Shown here: positions 1 through 8,495 of the stretch, in pieces | Layout: every line of letters starts with the position of its first letter | How positions within the stretch are numbered: position 1 is the first letter of the stretch | Assembly: GCF_018863195.1 (NCBI RefSeq) | Contig: NZ_JAHKRT010000001.1 | Span: 124,001 to 188,000 of the forward strand | DNA from: Sphingomonas quercus | GTDB taxonomy: Bacteria > Pseudomonadota > Alphaproteobacteria > Sphingomonadales > Sphingomonadaceae | Length of the DNA stretch: 64,000 nt | Direction of reading: 5' to 3' | Notes under the pieces: generated by a model | Databases searched by the model: none | Seen by the model: only the letters and a program-made list of their open reading frames with translations | Told to the model about the DNA's origin: nothing | Translations under genes and position numbers: made by a program

Positions 1-1
1 A

Positions 2-1819
2 AAAGTCTCCAACCAGCGCATCGCGGACGCCGCCGCCCTGGCCGCTGCGATGGCCTATAACGCCAATCGCACCGACCCGAACCTCGCCAGGACGCTGTCC
101 GACACCGCGCAGGCGATCGCGGCCGCCAATGGCGTGGCGCCATCCGGGGTGTCGCTGGCCGGCCCCACCGCCGACGGGCCGACGCGCAAGCTGATCAGCG
201 TCACTGTCACCACCAGCGTGCCGCTCCGCCTCACCCGCGTGCTGACGCCGGCGCTCAGCTACGGCGTCAGCGCCAAGGGGGTTGCGGCGGTGTCGGACAC
301 GGCGCCTGGCGACAAGGGCAGCGGCGGCTGCATCATCGCCCTGTCGTCCACCGCGCAGAATGGCGTGGCGCTGTCCGGCGGCACCGGCATCGTCGCGGAC
401 GGCTGCGTGGTCGTCGCCAACGCCCCGATCACGCTGAACGAAGGCGGCAACATCACCGCGAGGCAGGTGATTTCCGGCGGTGCGGTGACCCGCAACGGCG
501 GCAGCTGGATCAAGACCACGCCCGAGGACAACAAGATCTCGGCCAACGTGCCCGGCGCGGCCAGGGATCCGCTCGCCGCCAGCGCCGCGCTGAAGGCCGC
601 GCTCGACAAGGCGGACGATCCCTCATTCTTTATCCCGTCCGCCAGCATCACCGATCCGGACACGCCCAATGGCGGCAAGGACTGGTATTTCGACTGGAAC
701 GGATCCAGCAACACCGTGAAGCCCTACCTCGTGGAGGGCGGCGTCTATGTGGTGCCGCCACCGGCAGCGGGACAGACCTACCGGATCAGGAAGCTGACCG
801 TGGACGGCGGCGTGCGCGTCACCTTTCAAGGGGCGTCCACCGTCACGATCAACAACGGCCTCGTCAACGGCAGCAATCCCCTCACCATCGGCGACGGCAG
901 CGACTGGAAGGTGAATGGCGGGATCGACACCGGCAGCGGCGGCATGGCCATGGGCAATTCCAGCCTCGCCATTGGCCAGGGCAATGTGCGCTTCAACAAT
1001 TTCTCGATCGGCAATGGCAATCTCATCGTTAACGCCACCGCCAACTTCACCTGGAGCACGATCTCGATCGGCGCGGGCACCCATGCCTTTCGCGGGCTGA
1101 ACGTCAGCGGCACGCTCAACGTCGGCGAGGGCGATTTCATCTCGCCCGGCCAGCTCAAGGTCACCGGCGGCACCGTCCTCAACATCGCCGGCGGCCCGAC
1201 CAGCAGGATCGCCATCGGCGACACAGGCGGCACGTCGATCTTCGTGGACGGCGGCTCGACGCTGAAATTCGGCGCCTCGAAGAGCTTCGTCACCAGCGGC
1301 GGCATCACCACGGCAGGCGGCACGAACCTGATCTTCGGCGCCGCCGCCAACCATTTTATCAAGGGGACGATGAACCTCGCCGGCAGCGCCAGCTTCGGCA
1401 GCGGCGCCTATACGATCAACGGCGACTTCACCAACGGCACCGGCGGCGCGATGACCGGCACGGACGTCAGCTTCTTCATGTCCGGCCGGGTGTCGCTCGG
1501 CGGCGGCAGCGGCGTGGACATGCGCGCGCCGCAGGCGGCGGTCGGCGAGGCACTGCCGGATATCCTGTTCGCGACGCGCACCAGGCAGCCCACCTCCCTC
1601 AGCCACGGCGCCAACATGCTGCTGTCCGGAGTGTGGTGGTCCCCCTATTCGGCGTTCGTGATGGACGGCGGCACCAGCTTCCGGTCGGGCAGCCGCTGCT
1701 TCACGCTGGTCGCCGACACGGTGACGCTCAGGGAAGGCGGCGCGATCAGCGGCATCGGCTGCCCGGCGACGGGCAGCGGCCAGACCGGCGGCCCGGCGAC
1801 CCTTTCGCTGATCCGATGA
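2..1819 (+). CDS. TadG-like Flp pilus assembly protein, 5' end cut by the window
   Basis: The frame is open from the first bases, so the N-terminal part, normally holding the TadG-like membrane anchor, lies outside. About 605 residues are visible. The first 100 or so are Ala-rich and look like the conserved TadG segment. The rest is a long Gly/Ser/Thr-rich region with many short beta-strand-like units and very few charged residues, suggesting an extracellular beta-helix or polymer-forming domain. Only a few Cys are present (one near residue 114, one near 137). Two TadE-like genes follow with 4-bp overlaps, so this is the end of a Tad (tight adherence) pilus cluster. Family assignment comes from context and composition; the function of the repeat domain is inferred. 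Confidence 0.7.
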   Translation, partial: KVSNQRIADAAALAAAMAYNANRTDPNLARTLSDTAQAIAAANGVAPSGVSLAGPTADGPTRKLISVTVTTSVPLRLTRVLTPALSYGVSAKGVAAVSDTAPGDKGSGGCIIALSSTAQNGVALSGGTGIVADGCVVVANAPITLNEGGNITARQVISGGAVTRNGGSWIKTTPEDNKISANVPGAARDPLAASAALKAALDKADDPSFFIPSASITDPDTPNGGKDWYFDWNGSSNTVKPYLVEGGVYVVPPPAAGQTYRIRKLTVDGGVRVTFQGASTVTINNGLVNGSNPLTIGDGSDWKVNGGIDTGSGGMAMGNSSLAIGQGNVRFNNFSIGNGNLIVNATANFTWSTISIGAGTHAFRGLNVSGTLNVGEGDFISPGQLKVTGGTVLNIAGGPTSRIAIGDTGGTSIFVDGGSTLKFGASKSFVTSGGITTAGGTNLIFGAAANHFIKGTMNLAGSASFGSGAYTINGDFTNGTGGAMTGTDVSFFMSGRVSLGGGSGVDMRAPQAAVGEALPDILFATRTRQPTSLSHGANMLLSGVWWSPYSAFVMDGGTSFRSGSRCFTLVADTVTLREGGAISGIGCPATGSGQTGGPATLSLIR

Positions 1820-2349
1820 TGCGGTTGCTCGCCTTTCTCCGCCGGCTGGCCGACGACCGGCGCGGCGTCGCGGCGCTCGAATTCGCGCTGTGGTCGACCT
1901 GCTTCTTCCTGACCGCGCTCGGCGGGCTCGATTTCGCGCTGTGGCGCACCTACCAGCTCCGCCTGCATGTCGCCGTCGAGCAGGGGGCGATGATGGCGTT
2001 CAACGCGCGTGATGCCGCCGGCGCCGCCACTGCGACGAGCATTCGCGCCTATGTGCAGGCCGCCGCCCGCCTGCCCGGCGCGGTGCAGGTGAATGTGACG
2101 TGCAATGGCGGCGGGGACCTCGCCTGCGCCGCCAAGGGCGACACGGCCCGCACCTGCGCCTGCATCAGCACCCTCAACGGCGTCACCAGCTATGCGCCCG
2201 CCAGCTGCGGCAGCCCATGCGCGCACTCGGCGCCGGCCGGCTATTATCTGACGATCCGCGCCAGCTATCCCTATCGGCCGGTCGTGCTGCCCCGGAACGC
2301 GGTGTTCGGCGGCACCATGGCCGATTCCGCGACGATCCCGCTGCAATGA
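1816..2349 (+). CDS. TadE-like minor pilin (first copy)
   Basis: A 177-residue protein starting at an ATG that shares the ATGA tetranucleotide with the stop of the upstream TadG-like gene; a second in-frame ATG lies one codon later. The N-terminus has the typical TadE layout: a short basic stretch (RRLADDRRGVAALEFAL) followed by one hydrophobic helix, with the Glu of the prepilin-like motif at about residue 22. TadE/TadF proteins are pseudopilins processed by the TadV peptidase and needed for Flp pilus assembly. The C-terminal half carries six Cys, unusual for the family and suggestive of disulfides in the periplasm. It overlaps the next TadE-like gene by 4 bp. Confidence 0.82.
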   Translation: MMRLLAFLRRLADDRRGVAALEFALWSTCFFLTALGGLDFALWRTYQLRLHVAVEQGAMMAFNARDAAGAATATSIRAYVQAAARLPGAVQVNVTCNGGGDLACAAKGDTARTCACISTLNGVTSYAPASCGSPCAHSAPAGYYLTIRASYPYRPVVLPRNAVFGGTMADSATIPLQ

Positions 2350-2783
2350 TCCGCCACCTCTTCCGTGACCGGCGCGGCGCCACCGCAGTGGAGTTCGCCC
2401 TTGTCGCGCCCGCGATGCTGGCGATGATCTTCCTGCTGCTGGAAGGCGGGCGGATGATCTGGACGCAACAGGTGCTCCAGGAAACCGCCTTCGCCGCCGC
2501 GCGCTGCATGGCCCTGAAATCAAGCGATTGCACCGATGTCAGCGCGATGCCGGCATGGGCGGTGACGAGGGCCCGCGCCTCGGGCGTGCGCATCGCCGCC
2601 GGGGCGGTGCACATCGAGAGCAACGCCGCCAGCAACAACCCGCTCTGCCAGAATCAGCCGGGCATGAACGGCGTCGCCATCACCAGCCCGTTCGCAAGCC
2701 GCATCGGGCATATCCTGCCGGTGGCGGGGCATGGCCTCACCGCCTCGGCCTGCTTCCCGGTGGCTCCGACGCCGTCAGCCTGA
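2346..2783 (+). CDS. TadE-like minor pilin (second copy)
   Basis: A 145-residue protein starting within the ATGA overlap with the preceding gene. The N-terminus reads RDRRGATAVEFALVAPAM, a clear TadE prepilin-like signature with the conserved Glu followed by a hydrophobic helix. The C-terminal domain has four Cys (two near residues 54-62, two further on) and no other recognisable motif. It is the last gene of the Tad block; a hairpin begins three bases after the stop. The pair of adjacent pseudopilins probably forms a TadE/TadF-type complex with the TadG-like protein. Confidence 0.83.
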   Translation: MIRHLFRDRRGATAVEFALVAPAMLAMIFLLLEGGRMIWTQQVLQETAFAAARCMALKSSDCTDVSAMPAWAVTRARASGVRIAAGAVHIESNAASNNPLCQNQPGMNGVAITSPFASRIGHILPVAGHGLTASACFPVAPTPSA

Positions 2784-2785
2784 CG

Positions 2786-2808
2786 TTTTTGCGATACGTT
2801 CGCAAAAA
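2786..2808. terminator. A/T-flanked hairpin after the Tad block
   Basis: Perfect 9-bp inverted repeat TTTTTGCGA N5 TCGCAAAAA immediately after the stop of the second TadE gene. Read on the plus strand the T run is on the 5' arm, so it is not a textbook rho-independent terminator; its symmetry would also suit a repressor operator for the gene at 2875. A TTGACC sequence that could serve as a -35 element follows at 2812. Confidence 0.45.
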
Positions 2809-2845
2809 GGCTTGACCCAGACACCGCGCCGCGCTCTTCTGCTAT

Positions 2846-2860
2846 TGCAAGTCATTTGCA
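2846..2860 (+). promoter_or_regulatory. Fur/Mur-like palindrome
   Basis: TGCAAGTCATTTGCA, a 5-5-5 palindrome (TGCAA N5 TTGCA) ending 14 bases before the ATG at 2875. It resembles the TGCAA/TTGCA type of site described for Fur/Mur regulators in alphaproteobacteria. The position would block transcription or initiation of the downstream gene. The regulator is inferred from the motif alone. Confidence 0.4.
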
Positions 2861-2874
2861 TGTAGGAACGGGCC

Positions 2875-3339
2875 ATGTACGAGCTTATCGATCAGCCGGT
2901 GAATGCCATCGGACCGGGCAGCCGCCTTCTTCTCTGGGCCATGCGCGGCTGGGCGCAGGCCCGCGCTTCGGGCACCTGCCCGCCTGGCGCCATCGCCCCT
3001 GCATTTCTCCATTGCGGGGTGATCGCCGCGCTGCCCGATCTACACCGGCTGATGCTGCTTCTGGAGGGCGGCGAGCTGGAGCGGCTGATGCTGCCGCCCC
3101 CCGGCGCACCGCGCATCGACGATATCGAGGCAGTGCTGTTGCAGCTCTGGGCCGACGCGCTGAGCCGTCCCCACTGCGCCCGCGCCACATTGTCGCTGAT
3201 GCTGTGCCGCGAAAGCGGCGGGACCGATCGGGCGGAGCTGGACGCGGCGTTTACCGCGCTCGGCAAGGTCGCGACGGTGCTGCTCGGCAAGGGGCTGGCA
3301 CCCGAAGGATTGGCGGCGCGCAGTTCGGCGGGCACCTGA
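2875..3339 (+). CDS. Conserved hypothetical protein behind a Fur-like box
   Basis: 154 residues, cytoplasmic in appearance, with no signal peptide or membrane helix. Leu/Ala-rich and probably helical. Cys are at about 40, 48, 101 and 111, with a His next to the second (HCGVIAAL), so metal binding is possible but unproven. AGGAACGG before the ATG is a fair ribosome binding site. I do not recognise the family. The palindrome directly upstream suggests iron or manganese control. It lies alone between the Tad block and cysS. Confidence 0.6.
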   Translation: MYELIDQPVNAIGPGSRLLLWAMRGWAQARASGTCPPGAIAPAFLHCGVIAALPDLHRLMLLLEGGELERLMLPPPGAPRIDDIEAVLLQLWADALSRPHCARATLSLMLCRESGGTDRAELDAAFTALGKVATVLLGKGLAPEGLAARSSAGT

Positions 3340-3392
3340 TCTCCACCGGTCACAGGGTTGACCTGCGCCCGCCGCTTACCGAATGAGGGCGC

Positions 3393-4889
3393 ATGTCCGC
3401 GCCCCTCACCCTGTTCAACAGCCTGACCCGATCGCTCGAGGTCTTCACCCCCATCGATCCGAAGATGGTGCGCCTCTATTCCTGCGGGCCGACCGTCTAC
3501 AATTTCGCCCATCTCGGCAATCTGCGCGCCTATGTGTTTACCGACACGCTGCGCCGGGTCCTGAACTGGAAGGGCTACGCGGTCACCCATGTCATCAACA
3601 TCACCGACGTCGGCCATCTGACCTCGGACGCCGACGCCGGCGAGGACAAGATGGAGCGCGCGGCATCGGCCGCCGGCAAGACGATCTGGGACATCGCCGC
3701 CTTTTTCACCGCCGCGTTCAAGGCCGATCTCAAGGCGCTCAACATCCGCGAGCCGACCATCTGGTCGACCGCGACGGATCATGTGCAGGATATGATCGCC
3801 TTCACACAGGCTATCGAGAAACATACCTATCCACTTGAATCCGGCCTGTATTTCGACACGACATCGGTACCCGATTACGGCCGTCTGGCCGGCAGCGCCA
3901 CCGATGAGACGGTGGGCCGCATCGCCGAAGTGGAAGGCAAGCGCCACCCCGCCGACTTCGCGGTATGGCGCAAGTCGCCGGCCGGAGAGACGCGGCAGAT
4001 GGAGTGGGAGTCCCCGTGGGGGCCCGGTGCGCCCGGCTGGCATCTCGAATGCTCGGTGATGAGCATGAAGTATCTCGGCCAGCAATTCGATATCCACACC
4101 GGCGGCATTGATCATCGCGAGATCCACCATCCCAACGAGATCGCCCAGAACCAGGCTTTCACCGGCTGTCAGGAAACTGGTGCAAATATCTGGATGCACA
4201 ATAATTTCCTCGTCGATCGTGGCGCCAAGATGTCCAAGTCCTCGGGTGGCTTCTCGACGTTGGCAAGCATCGTCGAGCGCGGCGTGCATCCGCTCGCCTA
4301 TCGCCTGCTGTGCCTCTCTGCGCATTATCGATCGGAACTGGATTTCTCCGCCGACAGCCTCGGCGCGGCGTTGACCCGGCTCAAGCGCCTCGTCGGACAG
4401 GTGGAGAAGCTTCGCGCCGAGGTCGGGCCGCAGCCCTGGATGGCGGTGCTCGACCAGGCCAGGGACGGCAAGGGCGCCTCCTATCGGTGGCAGCTGGAAG
4501 CGCTCGGCGAGTTGCCGCCCGCCCCCCTCGCCGCCTTCGACGACGCGATCGCCGCCGACCTCAACCTGCCCCGCGCCCTGCCCTTGGTGGAGGAAGTGGC
4601 CAGCGACAGGACGATCCCCGCCGGCACGCGCCTGCGGCTCGTCGCGGCGATGGACCTCGCCCTCGGCCTCGACCTGATGCATGTCACCCGCGCCGCGTTG
4701 CGCGTCCGGCCAGGGCAGGCGGCGCTGGATGCAGCCGCGATCGAGGAGAGGCTCGCCGGGCGCAAGGAAGCGCGCGCCGCCAAGGACTTCGCCCGATCCG
4801 ATGCGATAAGGGATGAACTCAACGCCGCCGGCGTCGAGATCATGGACGGCGATCCGCTCGGCTGGGACTGGCGCGTCGACCTCGCCTGA
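3393..4889 (+). CDS. cysS: Cysteinyl-tRNA synthetase
   Basis: 498 residues; charges tRNA-Cys with cysteine in the cytoplasm. Class I signatures are present: the zinc-ligand Cys at residue 31 (YSCGPTVYNFAHLGN), HLGN at 40-43 as the HIGH motif, the WHLECSVMS segment carrying the second zinc Cys, the HTGGIDHREIHHPNE segment, and KMSKS at 279-283. The C-terminal DALR-like helical domain ends in a family-typical RSDAIRDEL region. It is somewhat longer than the E. coli enzyme (461) because of a C-terminal insertion around 340-380, common in alphaproteobacteria. It is transcribed alone; the next gene is convergent. Confidence 0.97.
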   Translation: MSAPLTLFNSLTRSLEVFTPIDPKMVRLYSCGPTVYNFAHLGNLRAYVFTDTLRRVLNWKGYAVTHVINITDVGHLTSDADAGEDKMERAASAAGKTIWDIAAFFTAAFKADLKALNIREPTIWSTATDHVQDMIAFTQAIEKHTYPLESGLYFDTTSVPDYGRLAGSATDETVGRIAEVEGKRHPADFAVWRKSPAGETRQMEWESPWGPGAPGWHLECSVMSMKYLGQQFDIHTGGIDHREIHHPNEIAQNQAFTGCQETGANIWMHNNFLVDRGAKMSKSSGGFSTLASIVERGVHPLAYRLLCLSAHYRSELDFSADSLGAALTRLKRLVGQVEKLRAEVGPQPWMAVLDQARDGKGASYRWQLEALGELPPAPLAAFDDAIAADLNLPRALPLVEEVASDRTIPAGTRLRLVAAMDLALGLDLMHVTRAALRVRPGQAALDAAAIEERLAGRKEARAAKDFARSDAIRDELNAAGVEIMDGDPLGWDWRVDLA

Positions 4890-4924
4890 AGCGGCGCCTC
4901 GGCAGTACCCCGGAGGGGCGGCGA

Positions 4925-5590
4925 TCAGTGCTGAAGCTGCTCGGCCAGCCGCTGGTTGGCGAGGCGGAGCTTCTCGGCGATGTCGCCGACGAAGGCGCTC
5001 TCCAGCGCCGGGCGAAGATCGGGATTGGCGGCGAGGAAGCGGTTCAGCGCCTCGGCCTCGATGCACCAGAAACGGGATTTGGTGGCGAGGCGCACAGTGG
5101 CGGTGGCCGGGGTGCCGGCAAGCGCGGTGATCTCGCCGAGGAAATGGCCAGCGCCGCAGGTCGCGACCGGCTGGTCGCCGCTCAGCACCGTCGCCTCGCC
5201 TTCGCTGAGGTAGAAGAGATGCGGCGCGCGCTCCCCCTCCTTGATCAGGGTCTCGCCGGCCAGACCGTCGATCCACAGCCCCTGGCCGAGCAGCTGCCAG
5301 GCGGCGGTGCGGCTCATCCGGGACAGCGCCGTCTCGGCGAAATGGCCCTCCTCCGCGGTCATGCGGACGCGGTCGCGCCGGACGAACAGCAACAGGAGCT
5401 GGATCAGATTGACGATGACGAGCAGCGTCGCCACGCCTGAAGCGATCGGCCGATGCGTGGCGATCGCCGCATAAAGGCCGAGCGCGCCGGCGATCGCCAG
5501 CCCGGCGCGGATCGCGCGAACATCCTTGATGAACGACATGACGACGAGCACGCCGCCTGCTGCCAGCATCGCCATCTGCGCGAGAGTCAT
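4925..5590 (-). CDS. Membrane protein with cyclic-nucleotide-binding domain
   Basis: 221 residues. Three hydrophobic segments (about 1-22, 28-45 and 50-68) are followed by a cytoplasmic cNMP-binding fold at about 95-205, recognisable from the GEATVLSGD, AGHFLGEITALAG and TATVRLATKSRFWCIE segments. The loop reads GEITALAGTPATATVR, close to the phosphate-binding cassette. There is no DNA-binding domain, so it is not a Crp/Fnr regulator. Three helices followed by a cNMP domain is the arrangement of Popeye-domain proteins. Role unknown; it may sense a cyclic nucleotide at the membrane. It converges on cysS and is followed upstream by an M20 peptidase on the same strand. Confidence 0.75.
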   Translation of the reverse strand: MTLAQMAMLAAGGVLVVMSFIKDVRAIRAGLAIAGALGLYAAIATHRPIASGVATLLVIVNLIQLLLLFVRRDRVRMTAEEGHFAETALSRMSRTAAWQLLGQGLWIDGLAGETLIKEGERAPHLFYLSEGEATVLSGDQPVATCGAGHFLGEITALAGTPATATVRLATKSRFWCIEAEALNRFLAANPDLRPALESAFVGDIAEKLRLANQRLAEQLQH

Positions 5591-5692
5591 CGCCCCGGCC
5601 AGTCCCGTTTCCTGAAATTCTTTTCCCCGATTTCCGGCTTTAACGACAATGGCCCGGGCCGGCCAGCGCGTAAGCGCGGCACGCGGGCGTGC

Positions 5693-7078
5693 TTATCTGG
5701 CCAGCGCCTTGAGCACTGCCTGCCATTGCGCGACCCCGGCATCCAGCGTGGCCAGCGGCAGCCGTTCGTCGAGGCCGTGGGCGCGATCATCCTCGGATTT
5801 CATGAAGATGCTGGCGACGCCATAGGCCGGCACCCCCAGAGCGCGGAAATGCATCGAATCGGTGGCGCCAGCCTCCATCGCCGGCAGGATCGGCAGACCG
5901 GGCGCGCGGGCGTGCACCGCGTCCGTCACCGCCTTCACCACATCGGCGCGGAGCGGCGATTCCGGCGCCGCCAGCGTACCCGCGTCGCGATAGGCGACGG
6001 CGATGCCGGGATCCGCGACGATCTGCTTCAGCTGCGCTTCGATCGCGGCGATCGAGGTGCCGGGAAAGATGCGGCAATTGATCACCGCCTCGGCGCGCTG
6101 CGGCAGCGCGTTGGGGGCGTGGCCGCCGTCGATCATCGTCGCCACGCACGTGGTGCGGACAAGGCCGACATATTCGGGATCATCGGACAGCGTCGCGGCG
6201 GCGGCGGCGTCGCGCGGATTGGCGGCGAAGGCCTTCATCGCCGCCCCGAGCGGGCCGGGCGTGCGCGGCGCGCTGGCCTCGAAATAGGCCCTGGTCACCG
6301 GGCTGAGCTCGGGCGGGAACTGGAAGGAGGCCAGCCTGGCGAGCCCGGCGCCGAGCCGGTAGATGGCGTTAACCTTGCCCGGACGGCTGGAATGCCCTCC
6401 GGGATCGGTGACGGTCAGCACATATTCGGCATAGGTCTTCTCGGCGGCCTGCAGCCGATAGGCGATCGGCTTGCCGTCCTTGTCGAGCAGGCCGCCGCCG
6501 GCGTCCGCGTTCAGCACCAGCTCGGCGTTGCGGAGCGCGCTGGCGGCGGCCCGGGTGCTCGCCATGCTGGTCTCCTCATCGCCGGTCAGCGCGAGCACCA
6601 GGTCGCGGCCCGGCACCCAGCCGGCCGCCTTCAGCTGGAGAAGCGCGGCAAGCAGGATCGAGACGTCGCCCTTGTCGTCGAGCGCGCCGCGCCCATAGAC
6701 ATAGCCGCCCTCGATCACCGGCACGAACGGATCGCGCTGCCAATCCTCGCGCTTCGCCTCGACGACGTCGATATGGCCGAGCAGGACGATCGGCCTGGCG
6801 CTGCGATCGCGCCCCGGATAGCGGACAGTGAGATAGCCGGTCTCGCCGACGGGGGTGAAGGCGATGTCGCCGGCCGCGAAGCCGCCGGCGACCAGCCGTT
6901 CGCCGATCCAGCGCGCCAGCACCGGCACCTGCCCGCGCCCGGCGACAGTGGGCACCGCCACCGCCTTTTGCAGGATCGCCAGCGCCTCGCGCCCGCCGGG
7001 CGTCGCCGGCCCCTGCGCCGGAGCCGCGCCCGCCAGTGCGGCTGCCGCCGCCAGACCTGCCGCCAACCGCTTCCGCAT
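5693..7078 (-). CDS. M20 family zinc metallopeptidase, secreted
   Basis: 461 residues with an N-terminal signal peptide (about 1-22, ending near APAQG), so probably periplasmic. M20 metal-site motifs are in order: GHIDVV at about 106-111 (metal His and Asp), RGALDDKGD (bridging Asp), GDEET (catalytic Glu), NADAGG, and a C-terminal metal His in GATDSMHFRALGV. A lid/dimerisation domain lies between about 210 and 340. The family includes carboxypeptidases, dipeptidases and deacylases; the substrate cannot be told from sequence. The gene starts divergently from the TPR gene at 7147. Confidence 0.9.
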   Translation of the reverse strand: MRKRLAAGLAAAAALAGAAPAQGPATPGGREALAILQKAVAVPTVAGRGQVPVLARWIGERLVAGGFAAGDIAFTPVGETGYLTVRYPGRDRSARPIVLLGHIDVVEAKREDWQRDPFVPVIEGGYVYGRGALDDKGDVSILLAALLQLKAAGWVPGRDLVLALTGDEETSMASTRAAASALRNAELVLNADAGGGLLDKDGKPIAYRLQAAEKTYAEYVLTVTDPGGHSSRPGKVNAIYRLGAGLARLASFQFPPELSPVTRAYFEASAPRTPGPLGAAMKAFAANPRDAAAAATLSDDPEYVGLVRTTCVATMIDGGHAPNALPQRAEAVINCRIFPGTSIAAIEAQLKQIVADPGIAVAYRDAGTLAAPESPLRADVVKAVTDAVHARAPGLPILPAMEAGATDSMHFRALGVPAYGVASIFMKSEDDRAHGLDERLPLATLDAGVAQWQAVLKALAR

Positions 7079-7146
7079 GCCGTCGCCCCCCGCTTTTCCG
7101 ACTATCGCTTTACCAGCTTGCCCGCCGGTCGCTAGAGAGCTGGGCT

Positions 7147-8052
7147 ATGGCCGACAAGACACTCACGCCGTCCCGCATCGCGTTGGGCGCCTCAGCCCTG
7201 ATCGCCGTCGCCGCGATCGGCGTCGCCACGCTGCGCGGCGGGCCGGAGGCGCCGCCCGCGCCGCCGCCACCGTCGGCCGCCGGCGCGCCGGGACAGGCAC
7301 CGGACGTCGCCGCCATGATCCCGCAGCTGGAGGAAAGGCTGCGCGGCAACACCACCGACGCCAATGGCTGGCGCCTGCTCGGCTGGGCCAATTTCGAGAC
7401 CGGGCGCTATCAGCAGAGCGCCGACGCCTATGCCAAGGCGACGTCGATCGACCCGGCGAGGGCGGACTATTGGTCGGCGCTGGGCGAGGCGACGGTGATG
7501 GCGGAGAAGGTCGGGGTCTCGCCGCGTGCCGAGCTCGCCTTCCGCAAGGCGCTGCAAGTCGATCCGAAGGATGCGCGCGCCCGCTATTTCCTGGCCATGA
7601 AGAAAGATCTCGGCGGGGATCACAAGGGCGCCATCGACGACTGGATCGCGATGCTGAAGGACGGGCCCGCCAACGCCCCCTGGGCGCGCGACGTGCGCCA
7701 GCTCGTCCAGGATGTGGCGGCGAAGAACGGGGTCGACATCGCCGGTCGGCTGCCGCCGCCCCCGCCCTCCTCCGGCCCGTCACAGGAACAGGTGCAGGCC
7801 GCAGCCCAGATGACGCCCGAGCAGCAGCAGGCGATGATCCGCCAGATGGTCGACCGGCTCGCCGCGCGGCTCAAGGCCAGCCCCCGGGATGGCGAAGGGT
7901 GGGTCCGCTTGATGCAGGCGCGCGCGGTACTCAACGATCGGGCCGGCGCCAGTCGGGCGCTCGCGGAGGGACGCGCGGCGCTCGCCGGGGATCAGGCCAA
8001 TCTCGCCCGGCTCGGCGAAGCGGCGAAGGCGCTGGGCTTGCCGGGCGCCTAG
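7147..8052 (+). CDS. TPR protein resembling the CcmI/CycH C-terminal domain
   Basis: 301 residues: one N-terminal transmembrane helix (about 11-27), a Pro/Ala-rich linker, TPR-like units at about 55-150 (NGWRLLGWANFETGRYQQSADAYAKA type), a Pro-rich linker near 200-212, and a second TPR-like segment to the end. The arrangement resembles the periplasmic CycH/CcmI factor of cytochrome c maturation, but no ccm genes are adjacent, so this is a fold-level call. ATG at 7147 is the first start after the divergent peptidase promoter region. Its TAG stop shares CTAG with the stop of the convergent gene. Confidence 0.75.
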   Translation: MADKTLTPSRIALGASALIAVAAIGVATLRGGPEAPPAPPPPSAAGAPGQAPDVAAMIPQLEERLRGNTTDANGWRLLGWANFETGRYQQSADAYAKATSIDPARADYWSALGEATVMAEKVGVSPRAELAFRKALQVDPKDARARYFLAMKKDLGGDHKGAIDDWIAMLKDGPANAPWARDVRQLVQDVAAKNGVDIAGRLPPPPPSSGPSQEQVQAAAQMTPEQQQAMIRQMVDRLAARLKASPRDGEGWVRLMQARAVLNDRAGASRALAEGRAALAGDQANLARLGEAAKALGLPGA

Positions 8053-8495
8053 TTCTCGCGGCCCGGCGGAGTGACCGGGAAGGGCAGCGGCGCCACCGGC
8101 AGACCATCCTCGATCAGAGCGCGGGCCTCGTCCGGCGTCGCCTCGCCATGAATGGCGCGCTGCGGCCGGTCGCCATTGTGCATGTCGCGGACTTCTGCGG
8201 CGAAGGCGCTGCCGACCCAGTCGGAGCCCTCCAGCATCTGCTTCTGCGCCCTGGCGAGGGCGGCGAGCATCGCCTTGCACTCGGCGTCGGCGCCGGTTGC
8301 CATCGGCATGGCCGGCGCGGCGCGATTGCCCTTGGCCGCTACCGCCGGCGCCATCACCGCCTTGTCGATGCCGGGGTCGCCGCACATCGGGCAGGAGAGC
8401 AGGCCGCGCGCCTTCTGCTGCTCATAATCCGCCGACGAGCCGAACCACGCCTCGAACACATGGGCGGCGCCGCATTTGAGATCAAAGACGATCAC
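8049..8495 (-). CDS. DUF1178 family protein
   Basis: 148 residues starting at GTG (VIVFDLKC, the usual start of DUF1178 proteins). A first Cys sits in FDLKCGAAH and a CPMCGD knuckle near residue 37 suggests zinc binding. The rest is low in predicted structure until the C-terminal RAIHGEATPDEARALIEDGLPVAPLPF, typical of the family. Function unknown. The start overlaps the stop of the nitrilase-like gene by 4 bp (GTGA), so translation is probably coupled; these genes are often found together in alphaproteobacteria. Confidence 0.88.
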   Translation of the reverse strand: MIVFDLKCGAAHVFEAWFGSSADYEQQKARGLLSCPMCGDPGIDKAVMAPAVAAKGNRAAPAMPMATGADAECKAMLAALARAQKQMLEGSDWVGSAFAAEVRDMHNGDRPQRAIHGEATPDEARALIEDGLPVAPLPFPVTPPGREN

